The translations under genes and the position numbers were made by a program. The notes beneath the pieces are model-generated. The model was not told the DNA's origin. It made no database searches and saw only the letters and a list, made by a program, of their open reading frames with translations. Positions 1 through 8,518 of a stretch of 35,324 nt of DNA are shown one piece after another. Within the stretch, counting starts at the first letter, position 1; every line of letters starts with the position of its first letter. Location of the stretch: NCBI GenBank assembly GCA_903940125.1, contig CAJAJL010000109.1, positions 1 through 35,324 on the forward strand, given 5' to 3'. Origin of the DNA: an uncultured Chlorobiaceae bacterium (GTDB lineage: Bacteria > Bacteroidota > Chlorobiia > Chlorobiales > Chlorobiaceae).

Positions 1-84
1 GCGGCTTGTACAGATCAGTCCAAACCGGCTACAGCAGTTTTGAAATATAGCTTTTTTCATCACCTCCGCCATCGGCTTACTCAT
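1..84 (-). CDS. Start of an unidentified reading frame running off the left edge
   Basis: An ATG at 84 opens a minus-strand frame of 28 codons that stays open to the window edge, beginning MSKPMAEVMKK. It starts 17 bp after the 55-bp hairpin repeat at 101-155, the same arrangement as the abi gene after the second copy of that repeat. No convincing ribosome binding site is seen. I do not recognise the product. It could be a real gene that follows the hsdM tail, or chance. Confidence 0.25.
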   Translation of the reverse strand, partial: MSKPMAEVMKKAIFQNCCSRFGLICTSR

Positions 85-100
85 TTCTTGCAGAAGGGCT

Positions 101-155
101 CCCGGAGAAATCCTTTCCCGACCTTGAGTCGGTGACGATCCTGGGGGTTTTTATT
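101..155. repeat. 55-bp hairpin repeat, copy 1
   Basis: This element matches 1098-1152 at 52 of 55 positions. The core is an inverted repeat, CCGAC-CTTGA-GTCGG, inside an outer stem of CCCGG against a C/G-rich run, with a T run on the plus-strand 3' side. On the minus strand it follows a copy of the hsdM 3' end and precedes a start codon. The outer stem is weaker in this copy because of a C-to-T change. It could be a plus-strand terminator, a leader structure or a recombination scar. Confidence 0.7.
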
Positions 156-174
156 GCCCAAGCCTGCGAATGGT

Positions 175-372
175 TCACTCATACCCCAACTCCTTCAAAT
201 ACCCTGCCAGCTCAACACTCGCCGCATCGCGTTCTTTCAGAATGCTGTGCAATGGCTGATGGTATTTTTCCCATAGGTTTTCGAGGCTTGTGCGGAGCGT
301 GCGGCTGTACTGCGCGAGGTACTCTTCTACCGTTGCGTACAAAGTGCGTTCCCTCCGTGCAAGAATGAGTTG
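175..372 (-). pseudogene. Duplicated 3' end of hsdM (65 codons)
   Basis: The last 65 residues before the stop match the last 65 residues of the larger hsdM fragment at 1265-2449 with four substitutions (R/W, T/M, T/S, K/R). Upstream of about 372 the similarity stops abruptly and the frame becomes unrelated sequence just behind the abi stop codon. There is no start codon, methyltransferase motif or target-recognition region, so it cannot encode a working subunit. It is best read as a segment duplicated, or regenerated, when the abi gene was placed between two hsdM ends. The substitutions show that the copies have diverged or came from different strains. Confidence 0.8.
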
Positions 373-385
373 TGGACATGCTACC

Positions 386-1063
386 CTATTGCAGGGAGAT
401 AATAATATTCTGGTACTTGCCGATACCATTTTGGTAAATCTTTTCAAAACTGTCGAAGGGTTGCACAAATGCCATCATTGCTGGATTTACCCATGCAATG
501 GTTTCGAGAGCTTCAGTGTGTTGATTTTGGAGATCACGCCAATGCCAGATTGGTTCATGATGAAAAATCCTGTTTCTGAGCGTTCGGACTCGATTGAGGC
601 GTTTGGATAGATTCTTTCTAATTCTGATGTGGCGAGGCATATTGGGGACAACCGGTTTCAGTAACCACGGCCAGAGAATTTTTTCATACCGCACATCGAA
701 AAGGCTTGTCCAAAAACCGAAGGTTAATTCAGGGATTATCCTTCCTGCATCAAGTGGCTTTTTGCTTTTGAAAAGAGTGTTTTTTGCTTCTTGAACTTTG
801 TTGATTTCCTGCGGAAACAACAACCCGGGCAGGTCAAACCATGTATCAGTTTTGAAATGCGCTGTAGCGCTATCGTGAACACTGTTTCGAAGGCTTACTT
901 CAAGGCACTGAAGCGGAGTATAAAGGCTCTCAGATAACGCCATGTTCCAGGGGTAATGAGCAAACAGCTCTGCTTCGTCGTTGCTGGAACCGTGTTTACG
1001 ATAGGCGTCGAGTCGTTCATGCGAAATTGCTCGGCGAAGCTGATCTGAAAAATTTGCTTGCAT
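386..1063 (-). CDS. Abi family (HEPN-like) abortive-infection protein
   Basis: The 225-residue product resembles Abi-like proteins (Abi_2 family), which belong to the HEPN group of RNases used in phage abortive infection and toxin systems. The clearest sign is the segment RTLRNRIFHHEPI at about residues 160-172, carrying the R-N-x(3)-H HEPN motif expected to form the RNA-cleaving centre. The N-terminal part has the family-like pattern of a start region rich in Arg/His/Tyr, then a hydrophobic YTPLQCLEVSLRNS helix. No membrane segment or signal peptide is seen. It starts 35 bp after a 55-bp hairpin repeat and ends about 14 bp before a duplicated hsdM tail, so it sits as cargo between two hsdM ends. 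A role in phage defence is inferred from family and context. No separate antitoxin is visible. Confidence 0.72.
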   Translation of the reverse strand: MQANFSDQLRRAISHERLDAYRKHGSSNDEAELFAHYPWNMALSESLYTPLQCLEVSLRNSVHDSATAHFKTDTWFDLPGLLFPQEINKVQEAKNTLFKSKKPLDAGRIIPELTFGFWTSLFDVRYEKILWPWLLKPVVPNMPRHIRIRKNLSKRLNRVRTLRNRIFHHEPIWHWRDLQNQHTEALETIAWVNPAMMAFVQPFDSFEKIYQNGIGKYQNIIISLQ

Positions 1064-1097
1064 GTGCCAACCTTAAACCCTATATTTTTGTGCAGTC

Positions 1098-1152
1098 CCC
1101 GGAGAAATCCTCTCCCGACCTTGAGTCGGTGACGATCCCGGGGTTTTTTATT
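1098..1152. repeat. 55-bp hairpin repeat, copy 2
   Basis: This second copy (52 of 55 positions shared with 101-155) has a better stem. CCCCGG at 1097-1102 pairs with CCGGGG at 1138-1143, the internal CCGAC/GTCGG hairpin is intact, and T6 follows at 1144-1149. Read on the plus strand it is shaped like an intrinsic terminator, but the flanking genes are on the minus strand, where it forms part of the abi leader. A structured leader, an insulator against antisense transcription and a recombination site are all possible. Confidence 0.7.
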
Positions 1153-1264
1153 ATCAAAAATATACTGCATAAATTGGAAAGACATCAATAATGATGCAAA
1201 ACGAAGAGCTTTCTCTTTCCAGAAAATAGTGATGTGCTGGAAGTCACCAGTCACTACGAATTGT

Positions 1265-2449
1265 TCACTCATACCCTAACTCCCTCAAATACCCTGCCAA
1301 TTCAACACTTGCGGCATCGCGTTCTTTCAGAATGCTGTGCAATGGCTGATGATATTTTTCCCAGAGGTTTTCGAGGCTTGAGCGAAGCATTCGGCTGTAC
1401 TGCGCGAGGTACTCTTCTACCGTTGCGTAAAGCGTGCGTTCCCACCGCGCCAGAATGAGCTGCCTGGCTTCAGCACTGTCAATTTTATTGCGGGCCTCTT
1501 CGACCAGCTTATCTTTGCGCTCTTTAATCTCTTTGATGATCTTCTTGCAGGCCTTAAGCTCAGCCTCCAGTTCCGTATGACGGGCAATACGCGTTTCCTG
1601 TTCGGCAATATGTTTGGCTAATTCTTCTGCCAGGTTTCCCATCTCGGCAATCACGTGTTCAATCGGGATAAAAGATTCACCAGCTTTTTTCAGTGCTTTA
1701 ACCTGCTTCCCTTTGTTTTTTATATCACGGGTAATCTCTTTGAGTTCTCCACCAAATACCTTGATTTGTGACTTAACTTCAGCAAGTTCATCTTTTGGGA
1801 AAACTTCGTAATCATCTTCACTCCATATACCCTCTTCCAGTTCATTCACCTCTTTGAACAAGGCATCCAGCTCATCACGCCGGGCTTCATTGTCTCGCAT
1901 CTCTTTGAGTACTTCAGGGAACTGGCTTTGCAGAATCTCTTCATCGGGAATAAGGTCGGCATTCCATCCGCTGGCCGATACACTGCGAAGGTCGGTAAAA
2001 AGAGCATTCCAGTAACTGGCAAAGGCACCACGACTCTTAAATTCATCAAGAATACCAAGCTTGCTGATGCGCTCGGCTATGGTCGCAGAAAAAGCATGGT
2101 AGAGGTCATAGACGTTCTTCTTTCTGGGCAAATCTTCCAGGGCCGGCAGGTTTTCATTCCACCAGGCAGTAAGGCTTTTCGCAAATTCCTGATGCTTGCT
2201 TTTCAGTTCGGTGCTTGCATCAAGAAATGCTTTTAAACTCTCCTTGCTTTCAATAGCCGGCACGAATTGCGAATAGGTATTCTTGACCGGCACAAACAGT
2301 TTTTCGCGAATACCGATATAGTTTTTCCAGTAATCGGCAAGGTTTTCAACTTCCGCACCCGGAATACCCCCATTGAGGTGCGCATGAACATCGTGGGGTT
2401 CGGCAGGCGGGCTGTTATCGACATAGCGTCGGATATTGCAGTTGAACTC
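1265..2449 (-). pseudogene. hsdM: Type I restriction-modification methyltransferase HsdM, N-terminally truncated
   Basis: The frame carries the C-terminal 394 residues of a type I N6-adenine methyltransferase subunit. It begins with EFNCNIRRYVDNSPPAEP and DVHAHLNGGIPGAEVENL, a segment typical of HsdM after the catalytic domain. A long helical coiled-coil follows (about residues 120-320), rich in Glu and Lys, and then the tail that is duplicated at 175-372. The SAM-binding and NPPF/Y catalytic motifs are absent. A TAA at 2450-2452 closes the frame directly before the first homologous codon. Adding one base there would join it to GGLK in the next frame, which suggests a one-base deletion plus loss of everything upstream. 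A GTG at 2293 could start a shorter 342-residue product. No hsdR or hsdS lies in the window. Confidence 0.82.
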
Positions 2450-2452
2450 TTA

Positions 2453-2747
2453 AGCCCGCCACCAACGTCCATACAACAATCATGAAACTATTCCGCCAAA
2501 ACAGCAGATTTCTGATTTGTAACCCATATAATAAGTAAAATTCAAACCATTTATAATCTGGTTAATCTTCTGAAGTTCAATCACTTATACGGGTTATGGG
2601 GTGGTGACGTTATTCATAACGTACACTTCTCCAACAACTTCTCCCCCCAACTCAAACTCCCTTTGCACTGACAACTTGGTACTGCCCTGCAGGCTCTGAG
2701 CGTATTGTTATAGAAACGCCGGATTATCTCGTCAATAGTTAAAAACT
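2453..2747. other. Gap with a possible toxin N-terminal remnant
   Basis: No complete gene is visible in these 295 bp. Just before the antitoxin at 2748, positions 2701-2742 read [13 protein letters not shown] and stop. This resembles the first residues of RelE/HigB-type toxins (an IVIETPxF pattern), so a toxin gene may have been deleted down to its beginning. The match is short and could be chance. The rest is AT-rich and featureless to my eye. Confidence 0.3.
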
Positions 2748-3233
2748 ATGTCCAAAGCAGGAAGTAAACTTATCAAGTCCGCAAACCAGGCGCTGGCCTA
2801 TGCACGTGGCGAATCGAGTGACGGCTTTACTGTTCATGTTCCAGAGGAAATTGACGTTAAGTCTATCCGCAAAAGTTTGGGGTTGACGCAACCTGAATTT
2901 TCTTCGCGGTTTGGCTTTGATGTTCGGGCGGTACAAGATTGGGAACAAAAACGCCGTCAACCTGATAGGGCAGCACGGATTCTTTTAACCGTCATTGCCC
3001 ATGAACTTGAAGCAGTCAGCAGGGCTTTAGCGCATCAGCGGCCATACAAAAATGGTACACGCAATTTTCCTGTCTGGTTGGATTATGGGAGGTGGTTGAA
3101 TAGCGTTAGTGGACAACTCTCGGTTGAAATAAATAAGATTGTGACGCAGAGTTTGGTGGATTCTGTACTATTTTTGTTTTTGGCTGATAGGTTGCTGATC
3201 TTTTGTAAAAAACATTCATCATGGCCATATTAA
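2748..3233 (+). CDS. HTH antitoxin/transcriptional regulator (NadS/HigA-like) with abnormal C-terminal tail
   Basis: Residues 1-95 form a small Xre-type helix-turn-helix protein of the kind encoded behind RelE/HigB toxins. The DNA-binding part is [19 protein letters not shown] (about residues 43-61), followed by [15 protein letters not shown]. Such antitoxins normally end soon after the ...AVSRALA segment (residues about 89-95). Here the frame runs on for a further 66 residues of unrelated-looking, partly hydrophobic sequence ([18 protein letters not shown]) and overlaps the next gene. The tail therefore probably arose by loss of the original stop or by fusion. No toxin gene is next to it, only a possible N-terminal remnant just upstream. 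The domain is clear. Whether the full 161-residue protein is made and folds is uncertain. Confidence 0.7.
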   Translation: MSKAGSKLIKSANQALAYARGESSDGFTVHVPEEIDVKSIRKSLGLTQPEFSSRFGFDVRAVQDWEQKRRQPDRAARILLTVIAHELEAVSRALAHQRPYKNGTRNFPVWLDYGRWLNSVSGQLSVEINKIVTQSLVDSVLFLFLADRLLIFCKKHSSWPY

Positions 3234-3448
3234 ATTTTCCTGAATTCACGCGAGATGCTGCTGAAGTTTGGGCAGAGATACCTATGCAATATAGAGAGCA
3301 GATACTTTCGAATGTTTTCTGTTCGCGTTGTCGAAAAGCTGTTGAGATGGTTGATTATTCCGGTGCAATGATGAAGGGTGACCTGCTCCTTAAAGGAAAG
3401 TGCTCAACATGCGGCCATAATGTTGCTCGCCTTGTCGAAGGTTCCTGA
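3221..3448 (+). CDS. Small zinc-ribbon protein of unknown function
   Basis: This 75-residue product has two Cys pairs, CSRC at about residues 34-37 and CSTC at about 61-64, spaced like a zinc ribbon or rubredoxin-type knuckle. Before them lies a short helical N-terminus ([21 protein letters not shown]). No membrane segment or signal peptide is seen. The start overlaps the end of the HTH gene tail by 13 bp, which could couple their translation, but that overlap may exist only because the HTH frame is extended. I do not recognise a named family. DNA or RNA binding is a guess from the fold. The regular Cys spacing and clean start and stop favour a real gene. Confidence 0.6.
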   Translation: MAILNFPEFTRDAAEVWAEIPMQYREQILSNVFCSRCRKAVEMVDYSGAMMKGDLLLKGKCSTCGHNVARLVEGS

Positions 3449-3503
3449 AGATTTCCTTTTCAATTATCGCATCAGCACACTCCTGTGAAACGGGAAAGAG
3501 TTC

Positions 3504-4985
3504 TTATTCCGTTTCCAGATATGCAACAGGAATAAGGTTACCTATGTTGAGGATAAGAAATGGATCCAGGCATTTTTTTATCCGTACCATTTCCTCTATA
3601 CCCTGTTCATGATACATTTCGACAAGGTATTCCGACTTAAGTTTCCCTATGCCGTGTTCGGCGGAGAGTGTTCCTCCGAGTGAAAGAGCCTTAGCGATAA
3701 ATTCCCTGTAGAGGGATTTTCCTTTTAAAAACTCTTCTCTGTTGCGGGGGAGGATGTTCAGGTGTACATGCGCATTACCGATATGGCCAAAAATAATATA
3801 GACAAAGCCGTGTTCTTCACATCCATTGCGATAGAAATCGAAAAGTTCACGGAATGCTCCATCCGGAACAGCCATGTCAGTGCTGATTTTGCTCTCCTGC
3901 TGCCTGCTGAGCCAGTCGTTGACAATGAGTGGTAATGCATGGCGGAACTCACGTAATCGAGCCTGTTCATCACGGTCAAGTGCCATCCACGATTCATCGG
4001 TCATGGTGTTGCACGACTCCATTCGTTCAAACAGGGCGTCAAGGTCGTTTTCCTGAGTTTCCGGAGTTGTTTCCTGCTCTAAAAAGATCGCTCCGCAGCT
4101 ATCGAGAGGCACATCAGGATATTTTGAGGCGAGAAATTCGAGTGAATGATGATCAAAAAACTCTATCGCTCTTGGGGTGACAAGGTTTTTGGGATCTTTC
4201 AGCAGAGTGACAAATGTGAAGAGATCATCAAGCTTTCTGAAGTAGACAAGAGAGGAGATGACCCCTATCGGCAGGGGAATGAGCATAAGGTCAGCCTCAA
4301 CAATAACACCCAGTGTGCCTTCAGAGCCGATAAAAAGGTCTATGAGGTCCATTTCCTCCTCTGAAAAGTATCCCGCATTATGCTTCGATGTATCAGGCAT
4401 TCGGTATTGCGGCCTCTTGAATGTAAGTGAACCTGTTACAGGCAGGTTGAAGTGAAACATCCCATGTTCATCCGCCAGACATTCCCCTCGTGGAAGATCA
4501 AGCAGATCGCCCTGGGGCAGGACAACAAGAATTCTTGAGATATGTTTTCTTGTGGGGCCGTATTTGAAGGATCGTGCACCTGAAGAGTTGTTTGCGATGG
4601 TGCTGCCGATAAAACAGAGCTTTTCCGTTGGATCCGGCGGGTAAAACCAGCCGCTCTGTTCAACTTTTTTCTGGATATCGTCAAGGAGCGCTCCCGCCTG
4701 CACGGTAATGATGGCCTTATCACGGGAGAGTTCTGCCAGCTCTCCGATTCGGTCAAGTTTCTGCATGGAAATAACATGGTCGCCAAGAGGTATTCTGCCG
4801 CCTGTTGTTCCGGTTCCGTTTCCGGCAATGGTGAAACGGCGATGTTCTTTGACCGCGCTTTTGAGCAAATCTGAAAGTTCATCGGTTGTTTCCGGGAAAA
4901 AAACTCCCGGTGTATTGCCGGTCTTCAGATTACTCGTATCCTCCAGAAATCCCTTGATGGATGCAGGGTCATGTTTATAAATCAT
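3504..4985 (-). CDS. FAD-linked oxidase, D-lactate dehydrogenase/glycolate oxidase (GlcD) type
   Basis: This flavoenzyme of the vanillyl-alcohol-oxidase/PCMH fold probably oxidises a D-2-hydroxy acid such as D-lactate or glycolate. The N-terminal FAD domain shows [17 protein letters not shown] and later [18 protein letters not shown], the usual pyrophosphate- and flavin-binding stretches. The C-terminal cap has [15 protein letters not shown] and [13 protein letters not shown], typical of the FAD-oxidase C domain. No Cys-rich iron-sulfur extension is present. I place the start at the ATG at 4985 (493 residues), overlapping the mrdA stop by 11 bp with a GGAAAG ahead, rather than at 5066, which would need an 81-bp longer overlap. 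Coupling to a cell-wall operon is unexpected. D-lactate is a plausible but unproven substrate. Confidence 0.85.
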   Translation of the reverse strand: MIYKHDPASIKGFLEDTSNLKTGNTPGVFFPETTDELSDLLKSAVKEHRRFTIAGNGTGTTGGRIPLGDHVISMQKLDRIGELAELSRDKAIITVQAGALLDDIQKKVEQSGWFYPPDPTEKLCFIGSTIANNSSGARSFKYGPTRKHISRILVVLPQGDLLDLPRGECLADEHGMFHFNLPVTGSLTFKRPQYRMPDTSKHNAGYFSEEEMDLIDLFIGSEGTLGVIVEADLMLIPLPIGVISSLVYFRKLDDLFTFVTLLKDPKNLVTPRAIEFFDHHSLEFLASKYPDVPLDSCGAIFLEQETTPETQENDLDALFERMESCNTMTDESWMALDRDEQARLREFRHALPLIVNDWLSRQQESKISTDMAVPDGAFRELFDFYRNGCEEHGFVYIIFGHIGNAHVHLNILPRNREEFLKGKSLYREFIAKALSLGGTLSAEHGIGKLKSEYLVEMYHEQGIEEMVRIKKCLDPFLILNIGNLIPVAYLETE

Positions 4986-6918
4986 TTTGCTGCTGCTTTC
5001 CGCTATTATTCTCAGGGGTTGCACCTGAGGAAGGCTCTTGGGTATTGAGTGGTTTATCAGGCTCAATTTCCGGCAGATCGTTATCAGAACTCTCTGGTGT
5101 TGGCAATGGTGTATTGGAGGCTTTTATTCCTCTTTGTGGAGATGAACCAGGCATTACCCGTCCCTGTAAATAATACTTTATCAACTCACGGGCAATCGGG
5201 GCTGAAATGGAACCACCGAAACCGGCATTTTCGACAAGTACCGCCATGGCGATTTTAGGATTTTCAACAGGAGCAAAAGCGATAAACCAGGCGTGATCCT
5301 TTCCATGAGGATTTTGTGCAGTTCCGGTTTTGCCGGCAATGGTTATACCGGGGACTTTCGCCAGCGTTCCTGTTCCTCTCTGCACAACACCGATCATGCC
5401 GTCCTTAATCAGGCTGAATGTTGGCGCTGAAATGGGCAGCTGTTTTTTTTCAAAGGGAAAGTTAAAATATTGACCGGTGTCTGAATCCCGATATCCCTGG
5501 ACGATATGAGGCTGATAGAGTGTTCCATTGTTCGCGATTGCTGCAGCGTAGGCGGCAAGCTGCACCGGTGTAGTCCCAAGTTCCCCCTGGCCGATGGCAA
5601 GGCTGACCAGATATCCTTTTGTCCACTTGTCCTTCCCGTACCGTTTATCGTAATATTTTGTTGATGGCAGCAGACCTGCCCGCTCTCCAGGAAGGTCAAT
5701 GCCGGTTTTTTCACCGAAACCGAACATGCTCCCATATTTTGTCCAATTCTCAAACCCCACATTAAAAATCAGATTATAAAAATAAACATTCGAAGAAACG
5801 GTGATGGCATTTCTCATATCTACCCATCCGTGCCCCTTTCCTTCGTTACTGAGAAATCGTCTATTGCCGAACATGAAAACGCCGTTGTCAAGTATTTTCT
5901 TTTGAGGATCAATTTTTTTCTCTTCAAGCGCAGCCATGGCAAGAATCATCTTGTAGATGGAGCCTGGAGGATAGACTGCCTGAATAGTTCTGTTAAACAA
6001 CGGCTTCTGGGGAGAGGTGATAATATCGTTCCACCCTTTGCGATCAGTAGACCCGTTGAACGTATCAAGATCGTAGTCGGGAGCACTCGCAAGGGCAAGT
6101 ATTCCACCGGTGGAAGGGTCTATGGCTACAACAGCACCTGATTTTCCGGTTTTTGTCAGGAGTTGTTCGGCAAGCTGCTGCAGTCCTCCGTCGAGAGCAA
6201 GGTAAAGATCGTCGCCTCTGACGGATGGGATATCATTTTTTCCATTGTTGTATTTTCCTGCGAACTTTCCGACAGGTGTAATCATTTCATACCGGGCGCC
6301 TTTATCACCTCTCAAATACTCTTCATAATACTTTTCAAGACCACTGAATCCAATTTTGTCATCCGGAGCATAAATAGCATTATTATCTTCGTTAAGTTCC
6401 TCAATCTGCTCTTTTGAAACGGGACGTGTATACCCGAAAATATGAGCTCCGTGAAAAGAATCAGGGTACTTTCGCTTGTTGTCAGTATCAATAATCACGC
6501 CTGGAAGCTGCCAGAGATTTTCACTCAGACGGGCTATGCTTATACTGTTCAGATTACGGCTGACAGTTATTGCAGTAAATCGGTTGAGTTCAGAACCTTT
6601 GCTGATTTTCTCGGATAGTTCGTTTTTGTCTATTTGAAGAAGCCAGGCGAGGTAATCCGTTTTGGCTTTTCTGAACTCTGAAGGAATAATCTTGACCGTA
6701 TAGAGGGCTTGATTGTCAACCACAATAAGTCCGTTTTTGTCAATCATGCGCCCCCTTGGTGGCTGAGACCAGATTCGGCGAATGCTGTTCGAGGTGGAAA
6801 TTGAGCCGATTTCCTGAAAATTAAGCACCTGCAGATAAAAAAGTCGACCAAATAGAACGGAAAAAACAGCTGTTACAAATAACGATACAATCCTGATGCT
6901 TCGCTGAAGTGGATCCAT
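4975..6918 (-). CDS. mrdA: Penicillin-binding protein 2 (peptidoglycan transpeptidase)
   Basis: PBP2 cross-links peptidoglycan for side-wall elongation with RodA and the MreBCD complex. One N-terminal anchor helix (about residues 9-29) is followed by the class B PBP dimerisation domain, with [11 protein letters not shown] near residue 55. The transpeptidase domain has all three active-site motifs: SIYK with the nucleophile Ser at about 320, SSN at about 375, and KTG at about 530. A Pro/Ser/Glu-rich tail of about 55 residues ends in GKQQQND and is probably disordered. It lies 3 bp after mreD and overlaps the FAD oxidase start. RodA, the usual partner, is not in this window. Confidence 0.95.
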   Translation of the reverse strand: MDPLQRSIRIVSLFVTAVFSVLFGRLFYLQVLNFQEIGSISTSNSIRRIWSQPPRGRMIDKNGLIVVDNQALYTVKIIPSEFRKAKTDYLAWLLQIDKNELSEKISKGSELNRFTAITVSRNLNSISIARLSENLWQLPGVIIDTDNKRKYPDSFHGAHIFGYTRPVSKEQIEELNEDNNAIYAPDDKIGFSGLEKYYEEYLRGDKGARYEMITPVGKFAGKYNNGKNDIPSVRGDDLYLALDGGLQQLAEQLLTKTGKSGAVVAIDPSTGGILALASAPDYDLDTFNGSTDRKGWNDIITSPQKPLFNRTIQAVYPPGSIYKMILAMAALEEKKIDPQKKILDNGVFMFGNRRFLSNEGKGHGWVDMRNAITVSSNVYFYNLIFNVGFENWTKYGSMFGFGEKTGIDLPGERAGLLPSTKYYDKRYGKDKWTKGYLVSLAIGQGELGTTPVQLAAYAAAIANNGTLYQPHIVQGYRDSDTGQYFNFPFEKKQLPISAPTFSLIKDGMIGVVQRGTGTLAKVPGITIAGKTGTAQNPHGKDHAWFIAFAPVENPKIAMAVLVENAGFGGSISAPIARELIKYYLQGRVMPGSSPQRGIKASNTPLPTPESSDNDLPEIEPDKPLNTQEPSSGATPENNSGKQQQNDL

Positions 6919-6921
6919 TGT

Positions 6922-7413
6922 TCACCCTGCAAGTGATTTTTTCAAAAATAACCTGGTTATGATAAAGGCCAGGATAAGGGTGATTAAAGATTCAAGAAAT
7001 CCAAGAACAAATATCCGGTAAGCTGGGGAAAGGGCCAGAGGATTGTAACCTGTAACCAGCACAGCATTGGCACAAAAACCAGCCGTCACAATAGCACCAT
7101 AGAGGCGTTTTGATTTTTGTTTTGTCGTTGCATGGCTATCCTCGGGGATATTGAAAAAACCGGCAATAAAACCTTCAACTGTTCTGGCAAGCATATTCAG
7201 ACCCATATTTCCCGAAAGGATGCCCGTAAGCAAACCGGCAAAAAATCCGAAGCTTGTGCCGGCTTTTTGCCCGATTGTTACAGAAATGAAAGCAAGAAAA
7301 ATGGTGACAATATCTGGGGATACGTGATAAAAGGTGAGGTGCGATAACCCGAGTTCCTGCACAAGTGCGACAATAAAAAGGATGGAAATGTAATAAGGAT
7401 ATTTTTTGGTCAC
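6922..7413 (-). CDS. mreD: Rod shape-determining protein MreD
   Basis: This 163-residue inner-membrane protein consists almost wholly of hydrophobic helices, about five by eye: residues about 7-25, 33-50, 53-72, 105-125 and 133-157. It contains the family-like stretch SPDIVTIFLAFISVTIGQKAG near residues 32-52. MreD helps hold MreC and the PBP2/RodA elongation machinery together. The identification rests on size, membrane pattern and position between mreC and mrdA, because MreD sequences are poorly conserved. The gene follows mreC by 16 bp and precedes mrdA by 3 bp, so all three are almost certainly co-transcribed. Confidence 0.88.
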   Translation of the reverse strand: MTKKYPYYISILFIVALVQELGLSHLTFYHVSPDIVTIFLAFISVTIGQKAGTSFGFFAGLLTGILSGNMGLNMLARTVEGFIAGFFNIPEDSHATTKQKSKRLYGAIVTAGFCANAVLVTGYNPLALSPAYRIFVLGFLESLITLILAFIITRLFLKKSLAG

Positions 7414-7429
7414 AAGTCAATGTCTGAAA

Positions 7430-8272
7430 TTAAGGGAATGTTTCACCTGAGCTATTCTCTCCGATCATCTCCAATTTTTCAGGTTCAATTTTCAGTGGCG
7501 CAATCAGTACGTGGGTCAAGGACGCAAAATCAACAGCAAGCCTTATTTCCACTGTATAGAAAAGTTTATCAGGTTTTATGCTGACCACTTTTCCCACAGG
7601 AATGCCGCGGATCGAAAATGAACTGAAATCTGAAGTGAGGAACTGTTCATTAAGCTTGAGACTGCTGCTAATGGGGATGTTTTCAATTTGGGCGATAAAC
7701 TCTCTGCCGCCGTTCCAGCTGAGAAGACCCATGCTGTTGCTTTTGTCGGAGACAACGCTGACTTTGAAGTCGGTGTTGATGACCGGCATAACCTTTGCAA
7801 AATGTTCGGAAACAGTCGTTACTCTTCCCACAAGTCCTTGTGGCGTCAGAACGGTCATGTCTTTTTTTATTCCATCACTTCGTCCTGCATTGATCAGCAG
7901 CATGTTTTCCCGATCACTGAATTTCCGGTTCACCACCCTTGCCATAATAAACTTTGAAGCGTTTAACGTGGTATCGGCAAGAATTTTCTGGCGGTTCCGG
8001 TTATCCAGAGCAGCGGTTTCAGTGTTCAAAACTCTTGATAGAAGATCAGTGTTTATGAGCATCAACCGATCATTTTCTTCTTTCAGATGAAGCACATAGT
8101 TGTAGCTCATCATTTTATCGGTTATGAAAGCGCTGAACTCAATGCCGTTGGTGCGCAGTTTGGTAAGCAGCTCCCTGTCCTGAAACTTTATGAAGAGAAA
8201 TGAGATACAGCAATAGACTATAAAAAGCAGATAACTGTTATACCTGACAAAAAGAGTGAAAAACTTCTGCAC
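7430..8272 (-). CDS. mreC: Rod shape-determining protein MreC
   Basis: MreC is a bitopic periplasmic scaffold for the elongasome. Here a single N-terminal membrane helix (about residues 12-28) is followed by a coiled coil around residues 45-85 (LHLKEENDRLMLINTDLLSRVLN). The beta-rich MreC core includes NAGRSDGIKKDMTVLTPQGLVGRV at about residues 128-151, a hallmark of the family. Translation appears to start at GTG (8270-8272), and no strong ribosome binding site is visible. It is the first gene of the mreC-mreD-mrdA-FAD-oxidase operon. mreB, usually just upstream, is absent here and must be encoded elsewhere. Confidence 0.93.
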   Translation of the reverse strand: MQKFFTLFVRYNSYLLFIVYCCISFLFIKFQDRELLTKLRTNGIEFSAFITDKMMSYNYVLHLKEENDRLMLINTDLLSRVLNTETAALDNRNRQKILADTTLNASKFIMARVVNRKFSDRENMLLINAGRSDGIKKDMTVLTPQGLVGRVTTVSEHFAKVMPVINTDFKVSVVSDKSNSMGLLSWNGGREFIAQIENIPISSSLKLNEQFLTSDFSSFSIRGIPVGKVVSIKPDKLFYTVEIRLAVDFASLTHVLIAPLKIEPEKLEMIGENSSGETFP

Positions 8273-8518
8273 GTTTCAGGTTCCGGTTTTAAAGAGGCGA
8301 CCTGCCGTTTTCAGCCATGAGTGCTTGCTCATGATACCGGATCGGCATACTGCATCACTTTAGTAATGGTTCTTTCAGTTTATTTTGATGTTCCTGCGGG
8401 AGTTGTCCCTGATGTTATTTCCTGTCTATTCTCTCCGGATTTGCCCTATACATAATTTTTGTTACATTTTCTTCATCAAATGCACGTTACGTATGGTCAA
8501 TAGGTCAAGAGAAAACAC
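8273..8518. promoter_or_regulatory. Divergent intergenic region between mreC and the groES-like gene
   Basis: These 246 bp separate two divergently read units and should hold promoters for both. A perfect inverted repeat, CATGAG-TGCTTG-CTCATG, lies at 8316-8333, about 45 bp upstream of mreC, and could be an operator. AT-rich sequence near 8450-8475 is a plausible promoter zone for the groES-like gene, but I cannot pick convincing -35/-10 boxes. No small gene is seen. Confidence 0.4.

Noticed and set aside
101-1152. The hairpin repeats as ends of an insertion sequence around abi
   Set aside because: The copies are direct repeats, not inverted. They lie beside hsdM tails, and no transposase is present between them.
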